Source of the DNA: Listeria cossartiae subsp. cayugensis
GTDB taxonomy: Bacteria; Bacillota; Bacilli; Lactobacillales; Listeriaceae
Length of the DNA stretch: 64,000 nt
Direction: 5' to 3'
NCBI RefSeq assembly: GCF_014229095.1
Contig: NZ_JAARZC010000001.1
Location: 434,001 to 498,000, forward strand
The translations under genes and the position numbers were made by a program. Positions 9,460 through 17,245 of the stretch are shown here, in pieces. Position 1 is the first letter of the stretch. Each line of letters starts with the position of its first letter. Below the pieces are notes generated by a model. That model worked only from the letters and a program-made list of their open reading frames with translations. It was not told the DNA's origin and did no database searches.

Positions 9460-10626
9460 ATGAAAATAGATGGCATTCAAGAATCCGCAGAAAATCGTAA
9501 TCAACTAGAACGGGAACTCATTAAACAAAATCCAACTATAAAAGAAGGTACGGTCAAAGCGCAAATGAACACAGAAGTTGCGGTACCAAAAACGCCGCCA
9601 GTATCCTTTTCTTTTAAAGAATTAAGCAGTTTACAACTAAATGGAACGAGTACGGCAAGCCTAGAATTATATATGAAACTAATGATGAACAATGCTAAAA
9701 AAGCAAATGATTTAATTTTTTACGTGATGCGCGCGGGGATAAAAAATCCAACTGACTCCACTAAATGGCAAACGGTCAGAAGCGAAATCAGTAGCCAATT
9801 AAGTACGATTCTAATGAAACAACATAATTTTGAAGCCTACTTTTCCGAAAATCCAGCGAATCAAAAATTATTTTTAGCCAATCAAAAAATTATGAACGAA
9901 ATATCCTTTTTACTAAAAATGTTGCCAACTTTAACATTTGAAACAACGGGAAAATACGATTTCTTACGGATGATGCAAATTGCTTCGGGCAACATGGAAT
10001 CAGGTATCCAAATGATGCGCGAATTCCAAGGACATATTGAACACGCGACAAGGCTAGATCCAATCGTTGACGCAAGACAAGAAACGAACTGGATGATCAA
10101 AGTGTTACGCGAATTTGGTAATATGTTCCAATCACGCCACTTATTACCGTATGAATTACAAGCAGAAAACATCAACATCTGGAAATTAGGCAGCGAATAC
10201 TTAAAACTAATGAACCAACTTTTACCTCAAATTGGCGCATTTCCAAACGGTAATATCAAAATTTTTCACCAACAAGCGACGAAACCATTAACCGAACTTT
10301 TCCAAGAACTGCAACGATTAGCAGATGGTCAAATGACGCAAGGTGGAATCGCCGTTATTTTAGACCGGATGCAAGGCCAACTCACACGACTTGCACAACT
10401 GTTTCAAAAAATGGAAATCGAAGCTGGTTTTACAGATGCGGAGCGAATTTTAGGTAGTGTAGATGCCGAATTTGCGAGCGATATGACAAAAATGATGCTA
10501 CTCGCACAACAAGAAATGTCATTTTTTGATTTATTAGTAAAAGATTTCCGCAGTGTTTCCAAACAACCAATATTTTTCATGATAGTTGCTATATTTATTA
10601 TTTTATTATTAATTATTTTATTTTAA
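9460..10626 (+). CDS. Unknown tail-anchored helical protein in flagellar operon
   Basis: About 388 residues with no recognised family. It is hydrophilic, largely helical and Met/Gln-rich, ending in one strongly hydrophobic helix (about the last 18 residues, FFMIVAIFIILLLIILF), so it is probably tail-anchored with its bulk in the cytoplasm. I prefer ATG at 9460, which has GAGGTGG about five bases upstream, over an in-frame GTG at 9451. It follows the exported gene at 8025 with a short gap. The first half of the flagellar operon ends here, before a new promoter/operator region. Confidence 0.7.
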   Translation: MKIDGIQESAENRNQLERELIKQNPTIKEGTVKAQMNTEVAVPKTPPVSFSFKELSSLQLNGTSTASLELYMKLMMNNAKKANDLIFYVMRAGIKNPTDSTKWQTVRSEISSQLSTILMKQHNFEAYFSENPANQKLFLANQKIMNEISFLLKMLPTLTFETTGKYDFLRMMQIASGNMESGIQMMREFQGHIEHATRLDPIVDARQETNWMIKVLREFGNMFQSRHLLPYELQAENINIWKLGSEYLKLMNQLLPQIGAFPNGNIKIFHQQATKPLTELFQELQRLADGQMTQGGIAVILDRMQGQLTRLAQLFQKMEIEAGFTDAERILGSVDAEFASDMTKMMLLAQQEMSFFDLLVKDFRSVSKQPIFFMIVAIFIILLLIILF

Positions 10627-10631
10627 AAAAG

Positions 10632-10678
10632 ATATTTTTTGAAAAAATATATACTTTTTCAGGTTGTTTCAGTATAAT
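10632..10678 (+). promoter_or_regulatory. MogR-like palindrome plus -10 box inside the flagellar operon
   Basis: Bases 10632-10650 read ATATTTTTTGAAAAAATAT, an inverted repeat perfect except for its central G. It fits the MogR operator pattern TTTT-W5-AAAA with one substitution. A consensus TATAAT lies at 10673-10678, followed by a GGGGGAAAAAGG ribosome-binding region before the gene at 10733. No good -35 is visible at 17 bases. MogR represses Listeria motility genes at 37 degrees (known); binding here is inferred. Confidence 0.6.
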
Positions 10679-10732
10679 TAAATAGAAAAATAAGGTTTAG
10701 AAAGCGAAAATGAGTTTTTCGGGGGAAAAAGG

Positions 10733-11197
10733 ATGAATAATGTTTCAATTGGCCAAATTTCGCAGTCCAAACAGACGAATGTAGTTAGGGGAATGCAAGA
10801 ATTAAATCAAACCCAGCAGCTTTATTTTGAACAAATGAAGGCGAATGGCAAGAAACAAACTCCTTCCCTGACTGAAATAAATGAACTAATCACGAATGTC
10901 ACAGATAAAAAGTCACTCGTTGAAATGGATATGACAGTAGATAACGTGTTGAGCTATAAAAAGGCAGTCCAGACATTTTTGAATTTTTATGTAAATAATG
11001 TGATGGATTATGATAATATCGAAAGCCGCCATCCAAAATACGGTTTTTCGCAAAAAATGACGATTTTAAAACAAGTAGAAAAACAAACCAATGAACTAGA
11101 TGATGTAATGAATTTAATTGATACAAAAACTGGACATTTAGATATGCTAAACCGTATTGGTGAGATTACTGGCATGATTCTCGATGTCGTATTGTAG
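10733..11197 (+). CDS. YaaR/DUF327-family protein
   Basis: A 154-residue helical protein matching the YaaR (DUF327) pattern. It has a middle block with YKKAVQTFLNFYVNNV, a tyrosine/basic segment, and the C-terminal ...LDMLNRIGEITGMILDVVL, the best-conserved part of that family. Its biochemical function is unknown. It is the first gene after the internal promoter/operator and immediately precedes a FlgN-like chaperone gene and flgK, so co-expression with late hook-filament junction genes is likely. Confidence 0.7.
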   Translation: MNNVSIGQISQSKQTNVVRGMQELNQTQQLYFEQMKANGKKQTPSLTEINELITNVTDKKSLVEMDMTVDNVLSYKKAVQTFLNFYVNNVMDYDNIESRHPKYGFSQKMTILKQVEKQTNELDDVMNLIDTKTGHLDMLNRIGEITGMILDVVL

Positions 11198-11206
11198 GTG
11201 ATGGGA

Positions 11207-11635
11207 ATGCAAAACGAATTAATCAAGCAATTAGAAAGCTTAATCGAAAAAAATGTCAAAGCAACCGTTGAAGCAAATTTATTAGGTGAATTATTGCAAG
11301 CTGAAAACTGGATAGAAGCTGAAGAGCACCAACTTACACTCCAGCGCGAACTTGCTACTTTACAAAATGAATATCAAGCTTTAAAAACAATTATCGGCGA
11401 AGATAACACACTTCGAAATCTCCAAAAAACATGGACAGATGCAGAAAATGCCTTGATTGATGATTGCAAAAAAATGCTACTTGAAAAAGAAAACCTTTTA
11501 CGAGTAAGTGTTACTGAAAACCAAGTGAGGACGGAAATGCAATTGGCTTTTTCGGAACATATGGTGGATGTTATTACGGGACATCACGCGGAAACACAAG
11601 CCGAAAATAATATGATGATTAACGAGACTTTTTAA
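11207..11635 (+). CDS. FlgN-like export chaperone
   Basis: About 142 residues, helical, with the pattern of FlgN chaperones: an N-terminal LIKQLESLIEKN segment, a Glu/Leu-rich helix (LTLQRELATLQNEYQALKTII) and a long C-terminal helix. FlgN holds the hook-filament junction proteins FlgK and FlgL for export. Its position just before flgK and flgL supports this. Three in-frame starts lie close together (GTG 11198, ATG 11201, ATG 11207); the last has AGGTGATGGG directly before it and was chosen. Confidence 0.65.
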   Translation: MQNELIKQLESLIEKNVKATVEANLLGELLQAENWIEAEEHQLTLQRELATLQNEYQALKTIIGEDNTLRNLQKTWTDAENALIDDCKKMLLEKENLLRVSVTENQVRTEMQLAFSEHMVDVITGHHAETQAENNMMINETF

Positions 11636-11654
11636 GGAAACGGAGGGATTTTTT

Positions 11655-13175
11655 GTGCGTTTAAGTGATTTTAATACGTCATTATCGGGCATGTCAGCGG
11701 CGCAAATCGCTAATATGGTCGCTCAGCAAAATATTAGTAATATGAATACGCCGGGATACATCAGACAAGCCGTTGATCAGACGGCAGTTTACGGTGATGG
11801 TGGTCTGCTTGGCGGGAAACAAACGGGGTACGGAGTCAAAGTAACGGATATTAAACGGCTGACCAATACGGCTCTAACGACACAATACAATAATCAAATC
11901 GCCAAACAATCCGCTTCGTTATACCAAAGTGGGGCGCTCGGTCAAGCACTTAATTTATTTGGTACTCCCGGGAAAAATACGCCAAGTGATAATTTAGATA
12001 ACTTTTTCACCGCTTGGGCGGCTTTAGCGAAAAATCCTGACCAAGCAACGAATACAACGGCACTTTTATCAAGTATGTCGATTTTTACCGACCAGTTAAA
12101 TCAGCTTCATTCTGGCTTAAAAGAACTAGAAACAACGATTGCGGCAGATACAGATGCGGCGATTCAAGACTTAAATTCATTAATTAAAAAACTAGGCAGC
12201 ATCAATAAAGCTATCGGAAATGCCGGTTCCAACCCACCGAACGATTTGCTGAATCAACGTGATCAATTACTTAGTACGATGGCTGGCTATGCTGGAATTT
12301 CCGTTAGTGCGCACCCGAATAATCCTGATGTATACGATGTGACAATCGGCGGGCGTCTCGTTGTCCAAGGCGATGAAACAACTGAAATCACTTCAACACG
12401 AACAGCGACGGGCTTCGAATTCTCTGTGGACGGTCAAAAACTCAACATGCCAGAAGGTTCGATTATTGCTTCTGTTCGTGTTAACCAAAACGAAATTAAA
12501 TCTTACCAAGAAAAAATCGAAACTTTTTCAAATGGTCTAGCAAAAGCACTCGACGATATTCAAGTCAAAAACGTCAATAAAACAATGGATGACTTACAAA
12601 AACTCAATGACGCACTTCAAGCCAACCCTAATGACGAAAAACTACTAAGCAACCGCGATGAACTTTTACGTCAATTAGAAAAATTCCCAGGCGTGACTCG
12701 TTCTGGAGATACGCTGACAATTGGCGGCGTGGACCATCTCATCGATACGCTTGGTACGAGTACATATGTCACTGATGTGAGCGATTTTTCGATTCCGATT
12801 TTCACCCAAAGCTCTGGCAAATGGATCCTAAATCCTGCGATTACAAGTAATGCTGATAATAAGCCATTCTTAGGTGTTATTGCGGCGGATATAGCTTCAT
12901 TAAAAACAGATAAAAATATTCAAGGGACAACTTTCCCAAGTTTTATGGACGGAATAATTACCGAAGTTGCCACCGATGCGAGTAAAAGTAACGCAACCGC
13001 GACAGCAGACACCCAAGCATTGAGCTCTCTTTCTGAGTCAAAATCATCTCTCGAAGGCGTTAATATCGATGAAGAAATGACGAATATTATGCAATATCAA
13101 AGTTACTATGTCGCCAATACGAAAGCGATGAACACGGTGAACGATATGATGAAAGCACTTTTAGCGATGTTATAA
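11655..13175 (+). CDS. flgK: Hook-filament junction protein FlgK
   Basis: FlgK (HAP1) forms the first junction zone between hook and filament. The 506-residue protein has the N-terminal rod/hook motif (DFNTSLSGMSAAQIANMVAQ...NISNMNTPGYIRQ) and the C-terminal helix (LEGVNIDEEMTNIMQYQSYYVANTKAMNTVNDMMKALLAM), with a variable middle domain. The GTG start at 11655 follows GGAGGG by seven bases. flgL follows directly. Confidence 0.96.
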   Translation: MRLSDFNTSLSGMSAAQIANMVAQQNISNMNTPGYIRQAVDQTAVYGDGGLLGGKQTGYGVKVTDIKRLTNTALTTQYNNQIAKQSASLYQSGALGQALNLFGTPGKNTPSDNLDNFFTAWAALAKNPDQATNTTALLSSMSIFTDQLNQLHSGLKELETTIAADTDAAIQDLNSLIKKLGSINKAIGNAGSNPPNDLLNQRDQLLSTMAGYAGISVSAHPNNPDVYDVTIGGRLVVQGDETTEITSTRTATGFEFSVDGQKLNMPEGSIIASVRVNQNEIKSYQEKIETFSNGLAKALDDIQVKNVNKTMDDLQKLNDALQANPNDEKLLSNRDELLRQLEKFPGVTRSGDTLTIGGVDHLIDTLGTSTYVTDVSDFSIPIFTQSSGKWILNPAITSNADNKPFLGVIAADIASLKTDKNIQGTTFPSFMDGIITEVATDASKSNATATADTQALSSLSESKSSLEGVNIDEEMTNIMQYQSYYVANTKAMNTVNDMMKALLAML

Positions 13176-13183
13176 GGAGGAAA

Positions 13184-14062
13184 ATGATGCGAATTTCAAC
13201 CAATCAACAAGCAAGTTCAATAATTAACCAGTTGAACAATGTCTCAGGAAATCTAGCTAAATACCAACTGCAAGTGTCTTCTGGGAAAAAGTATGAATCT
13301 ATGAGCGAAAACCCTGGTGCTACAGCGCAAATTTTATCCTATAATCATGTGCTTAGTCAGTTAAATCGAGAAAAAACAGACGTAACCGAAGCGAAATCGT
13401 TGTTAAATACGGCGGAAACTTCTCTTTCGTCTATGTCGACATCGATGAATCGAGTGAACGCTTTGGTGCTTCAAGCAATCAATGGAACGAGTGATAAAAA
13501 CAATATGTCTCAGTCAGCCGAAGAAATTAAAGGGTTGCTGGATGTCCTTGTATCCGTTGCCAATGCAGAAGACGATGGCAGATACGTTTTTAGTGGTTCA
13601 AGTACAAGCGTGAAGCCATTTACAACAGATAAAACGACTGGTGAAATCATCTACAACGGCACCACAGAAAATAAAAATTTCCGTGTAACCGATACGTTAG
13701 AAGTAGAAGTTTTCCATGATGGTAGCGCGCTAACAGACGTTTTTAACAACATTCAAAAAATCGTCGACGCAATGAAAAGTGGCGATAAAGACGCATTGTC
13801 TGCCTTGCAAGAAACCAACAGCAAAAATATCGAAATAATCACGAATTCCATGACCAATATCGGTGGACAAAAAAATGGTGTTGCCGCATACGATAATGTC
13901 CTTTCTAGCAAAATAACCGACTTTGCAGAACGAAAATCCAATGTTGAAGAAGTCAATATGCCAGAAGCCGTAAGTAATTTAAATAAAACATCGATCGCGT
14001 ACCAAGCCGCCCTCCAATCAAGTGTGATGGTACAAAAATTAAGCATCCTAAATTATATGTGA
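13184..14062 (+). CDS. flgL: Hook-filament junction protein FlgL
   Basis: FlgL (HAP3), a flagellin-like junction subunit of 292 residues. It has the flagellin-type N-terminal helix (RISTNQQASSIINQLNNVSGNLAKYQLQVSSGKKYESMSENPG) and a C-terminal helix ending VMVQKLSILNYM. It starts at ATGATG after AAGGAGG; either Met could be used. Its chaperone is probably the FlgN-like product at 11207. Confidence 0.95.
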   Translation: MMRISTNQQASSIINQLNNVSGNLAKYQLQVSSGKKYESMSENPGATAQILSYNHVLSQLNREKTDVTEAKSLLNTAETSLSSMSTSMNRVNALVLQAINGTSDKNNMSQSAEEIKGLLDVLVSVANAEDDGRYVFSGSSTSVKPFTTDKTTGEIIYNGTTENKNFRVTDTLEVEVFHDGSALTDVFNNIQKIVDAMKSGDKDALSALQETNSKNIEIITNSMTNIGGQKNGVAAYDNVLSSKITDFAERKSNVEEVNMPEAVSNLNKTSIAYQAALQSSVMVQKLSILNYM

Positions 14063-14073
14063 GGTGAAACCAA

Positions 14074-15363
14074 GTGGGAAGTTCAATCGCAAGCAGTTTA
14101 ATGGACCCAACGCAATATTATTCGCAATTTATTAGTCTGCAAAAAGCCAGTTTAGAAAAGGCAAAAACGCCATATCAAAACCAAATTTCCAGCTATCAAT
14201 CGCGCATTGACCTGTATGCCAGCTTGAAAAACGCGTTATCTGATTCACTGAAAACGATGAGTTCATTTACGACCTACGAAAGTAAAACGAAACTGGCAAC
14301 CTCATCAAATGAAACAAGTTTTACCGTGTCCTCAACTAGTAGCTCCATCAACGGAAGCTATTCCATCGAAGTTCAAAACCTGGCAACAGCCGATACGTAT
14401 AACAAAGCTGTACCCGATATCGAAGCAAAAATCGGCGTTAGTGGCACCATCAAAATCAACGGCAAAGAAATCAAAATCGATGCCGATAGCTCGATGAAAA
14501 ACGTGATGAATTCGATTAATAGCGCTGGCGCAAAAGTAAACATCTACACGCTAGGCGAAAATATGGTCGTAACTGCTGCAACCACTGGTGTCGAAAATAG
14601 TATTAAATTTGAAGGCGACTCGGCTGTTCTCGAGGCACTTGGTTTAGTCCAAAATTCACCTGACCATTTAGCTGCAGAAGATGCCAAACTTCGCATCAAT
14701 GGCGCGACCGTTACAAGCGCCACCAACAAAGTAACTAACTACATCCCAGGTGTGACCATCAATCTCAAAAAAGAAACAACTGGCGCTGAAAAACTAACCA
14801 TCCAAGATCAAAGTGATGAAAAAGCAGCCAGCATGATTACTAGTTTTGTAAATACATACAACGCATTAACAAGCACAATGAAAACTTACACGGGAAAAGG
14901 AACCATTTTACAAGCATCGGCTGCCGACCTGGAAGCAAATCGCGCCCTAAACAACGTATTCCAACATAAAAAAGACGGGAATACTTTATTCGATTTTGGC
15001 ATAAGCGTTGATAAAGAAGGCGTGTTAAAAGTCGATGAAACAGCGATGAAAAAAATGGTAGCAGAAGACCCAACCGCCGTTGAAAGATTTTTCTTTGGCA
15101 TTGGTGGAATCGGCGACGAACTATATCAATCTTTGAACAAAACATTTGGCTCGACTGGCTTTATCAGTGATGAAACGACATCGATGACGAATGAAATCAA
15201 TAAATTAAACTTAAAGCTGACAGACATAACTAGCCGAAATAATACATTATTAACGAATATTACCGATCAATACAATAAATGGCTCGAAATGATGCAAGCG
15301 ATGCAAAGCGACGCCATGACACTAGATGCACTCATCGACGGCATGAACAGTTCTAATAAATAA
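14074..15363 (+). CDS. fliD: Filament cap protein FliD
   Basis: FliD (HAP2) caps the filament and folds flagellin as it emerges. The 429-residue protein has the FliD N-terminal part (SSLMDPTQYYSQFISLQKASLEKAKTPYQNQISSYQSRIDLY), the FliD-N motif around SSINGSYSIEVQNLATAD, and the C-terminal coiled coil (INKLNLKLTDITSRNNTLLTNITDQYNKWLEMMQ). The GTG start at 14074 follows AGGTGAAA. It is followed by fliS, as in most Firmicutes. Confidence 0.95.
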   Translation: MGSSIASSLMDPTQYYSQFISLQKASLEKAKTPYQNQISSYQSRIDLYASLKNALSDSLKTMSSFTTYESKTKLATSSNETSFTVSSTSSSINGSYSIEVQNLATADTYNKAVPDIEAKIGVSGTIKINGKEIKIDADSSMKNVMNSINSAGAKVNIYTLGENMVVTAATTGVENSIKFEGDSAVLEALGLVQNSPDHLAAEDAKLRINGATVTSATNKVTNYIPGVTINLKKETTGAEKLTIQDQSDEKAASMITSFVNTYNALTSTMKTYTGKGTILQASAADLEANRALNNVFQHKKDGNTLFDFGISVDKEGVLKVDETAMKKMVAEDPTAVERFFFGIGGIGDELYQSLNKTFGSTGFISDETTSMTNEINKLNLKLTDITSRNNTLLTNITDQYNKWLEMMQAMQSDAMTLDALIDGMNSSNK

Positions 15364-15381
15364 AAATGGTAGGTGAAAAAA

Positions 15382-15768
15382 ATGCAAGCTTGGAAACGAT
15401 ACACCCAAAATGAATTAAATACGAGCAACCCCATTAAAAACACCATTTATATATACGAACGCTGTATTATTGAATTTAAAAAATTAGACAAAGCACTCGC
15501 ACAACTACATTTTTCCGAAGCAGACCTAATCCTCGATAAAATGGAAAAAATCTTTGAAGAACTAAAATTACAATTAAATCCAGAAGCCGGGCAAGAACTT
15601 TACGATAATATTTTTGGCTTATACGAATGGATTTCCGAACAAATCCGTCAAATGCAATTACTCAAACAACCAGTAAATATTGACACCATCATTCATGTCA
15701 TCACGCAGCTCAAAGAAGGCTACGAGGGAGTGATGAAACATGAATCAAGCAAAGACACATTTGGCTGA
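15382..15768 (+). CDS. fliS: Flagellin export chaperone FliS
   Basis: FliS binds the flagellin C-terminus in the cytoplasm and prevents early polymerisation. The 128-residue helical protein has the family features: W-x-R-Y near the N-terminus, N-x-I-Y-x-Y-E-R-C-I-x-E, and the C-terminal amphipathic helix. ATG 15382 has AGGTGA six bases upstream and is preferred over an in-frame GTG at 15373. The 3' end overlaps the next gene by 29 bases. Confidence 0.92.
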   Translation: MQAWKRYTQNELNTSNPIKNTIYIYERCIIEFKKLDKALAQLHFSEADLILDKMEKIFEELKLQLNPEAGQELYDNIFGLYEWISEQIRQMQLLKQPVNIDTIIHVITQLKEGYEGVMKHESSKDTFG

Positions 15769-16021
15769 ACTAAAATCACTGTTTCACTCGACGGGACAAT
15801 TAAACGTTTCCCTCGAAGAATACCAAGCCAAACTAAATGAACTCCTAAAAAGCACCGAACATTTACCGAAAGAGACAAAAGAAGCGATTTTAAAAGAAAC
15901 AAGAGAAGTGATTAATAAAGGTATTCTTTTCACCGAAAAACAATTAGAATCCACTGAAAATGCCTTTTCCGAAAATAAAAGTCGCAATGCCGCCAACATG
16001 AATTATGCGAAATTTTTCTAA
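15740..16021 (+). CDS. Small helical protein, FliT-like chaperone candidate
   Basis: 93 residues, fully helical and hydrophilic, with its start inside the end of fliS and GAGGGAGTGATG as ribosome-binding region. FliT-type chaperones (partner FliD) are commonly encoded just after fliS and are of this size, so this is the best guess. There is no diagnostic motif; it is placed by context, and the overlap implies coupled translation. Confidence 0.5.
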   Translation: MNQAKTHLAELKSLFHSTGQLNVSLEEYQAKLNELLKSTEHLPKETKEAILKETREVINKGILFTEKQLESTENAFSENKSRNAANMNYAKFF

Positions 16022-16041
16022 AAGAAAGAAGGAAATGACAA

Positions 16042-16443
16042 GTGGAAAATTATACCACGCATATTGGTAACTACTTGAATTATCTCCAAACGGCTAACCA
16101 AGTAGCTTCTAATAATATTGCCAACGCTAATACGCCGAATTTTAAAGCAAGTGAAGCGAGTTTTGAGGAATCACTTGGCTCGAGTTTGCGCGCATCCAGC
16201 CAAAATAGCATCGAGTCTACCGGAAAGTTAACAAAAACAAACACGAAACACTTAGCCGGAACAGATACGGACGAAACAAACGCGAAAATCACAACCAAAA
16301 GCGGCTCCATCAACGAAGACGGCAACAATGTCAACGTTACTTCTGAAATGATTAGCTTAACTAAAAATAACCAAATGTACGCGCTCGCTATCAGTGCACT
16401 CAACTATAACTCATCCATCAACACAGCAGCCCGTGGAAAGTAA
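16042..16443 (+). CDS. flgB: Proximal rod protein FlgB
   Basis: 133 residues. The rod-family N-terminus is clear (YLNYLQTANQVASNNIANANTPNFKASEASFEESL), and the C-terminus carries the NNVNVTSEMISLTKNNQMYALAISALN helix that packs in the rod core. FlgB and FlgC build the proximal rod above the MS ring. The start is GTG at 16042 after GAAGGAAATG. It is followed by flgC and fliE, the classical cluster. Confidence 0.95.
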   Translation: MENYTTHIGNYLNYLQTANQVASNNIANANTPNFKASEASFEESLGSSLRASSQNSIESTGKLTKTNTKHLAGTDTDETNAKITTKSGSINEDGNNVNVTSEMISLTKNNQMYALAISALNYNSSINTAARGK

Positions 16444-16454
16444 GGTGAACAACC

Positions 16455-16865
16455 ATGTTTGAAGGAATAAACACAAGCGGCTCCGCGTTAAATGCTGCGA
16501 AACAATGGATGGAAGTAAGCTCCAATAATATCGCGAATACAGATTCAAGCGCCGCGCCTGGCGAAACACCTTTCCTCAGAAAACGCGTCGTATTATCCGA
16601 AATTACGCCATTCGAAACAGCCTTAACAGGAACAAAAGGTGTCAAAGTAAGCGAAATATCCAGTGACACCGGAAGCGTCAAACGTGTCTATGATCCAACT
16701 CATCCTAACGCCAATGAAGCAGGTTACGTCAACTACGCAAATGTAGATATGACAGCGGAAATGACCAATTTGATGGTCGGTCAAAAAATGTACGCGGCAA
16801 ACACTTCTGCCCTACAAGCAAATGAAAAAATGATGGAAAAAGATTTAGAAATCGGCAAAGTATAA
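16455..16865 (+). CDS. flgC: Proximal rod protein FlgC
   Basis: 136 residues with the rod motif near the N-terminus (INTSGSALNAAKQWMEVSSNNIANTDS), the family motif YDPTHPNANEAGYV around residue 77, and a C-terminal helix (VDMTAEMTNLMVGQKMYAANTSALQANEKMM). Typical length. Partner of FlgB in the proximal rod. Confidence 0.96.
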   Translation: MFEGINTSGSALNAAKQWMEVSSNNIANTDSSAAPGETPFLRKRVVLSEITPFETALTGTKGVKVSEISSDTGSVKRVYDPTHPNANEAGYVNYANVDMTAEMTNLMVGQKMYAANTSALQANEKMMEKDLEIGKV

Positions 16866-16881
16866 AGGAGTGTTTTAAGAA

Positions 16882-17178
16882 ATGGCAATTGAAAGTATTA
16901 ATGCAGCAAGCGTCTTGCCCAAAGTAACGCTTGGTGAAACCGCGAAAACAGACAATGCGGCAGGTGCCGGAAATACCTTCACGCAAATGCTGGATAGTAT
17001 GAGTGATACACAATCAAACGCGCAAAATTCCGTATCAACCCTTTTAACAACAGGAGAAGGAAACGCAAGCGACGTACTCATTCAAATGAAAAAAGCAGAA
17101 TCAGAAATGAAAACTGCTGCGGTCATTCGTGATAATGTAATCGAAAGCTACAAACAGCTTTTAAATATGCAAGTGTAG
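16882..17178 (+). CDS. fliE: MS-ring/rod adapter FliE
   Basis: 98 residues. FliE joins the MS ring to the rod. It shows the expected FTQMLDSMSDTQSNAQ helix and the C-terminal DVLIQMKKAESEMKTAAVIRDNVIESYKQLLNMQV block, the most conserved part of the family. The ATG follows AAAGGAG. A 67-base gap with no obvious terminator separates it from fliF. Confidence 0.95.
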   Translation: MAIESINAASVLPKVTLGETAKTDNAAGAGNTFTQMLDSMSDTQSNAQNSVSTLLTTGEGNASDVLIQMKKAESEMKTAAVIRDNVIESYKQLLNMQV

Positions 17179-17245
17179 CGGTTAGACTAGTCGGGGGAGT
17201 TTTAGTCAATCGTCCACACGAGAAAAATGGAGCGAAGTTTTTAAG

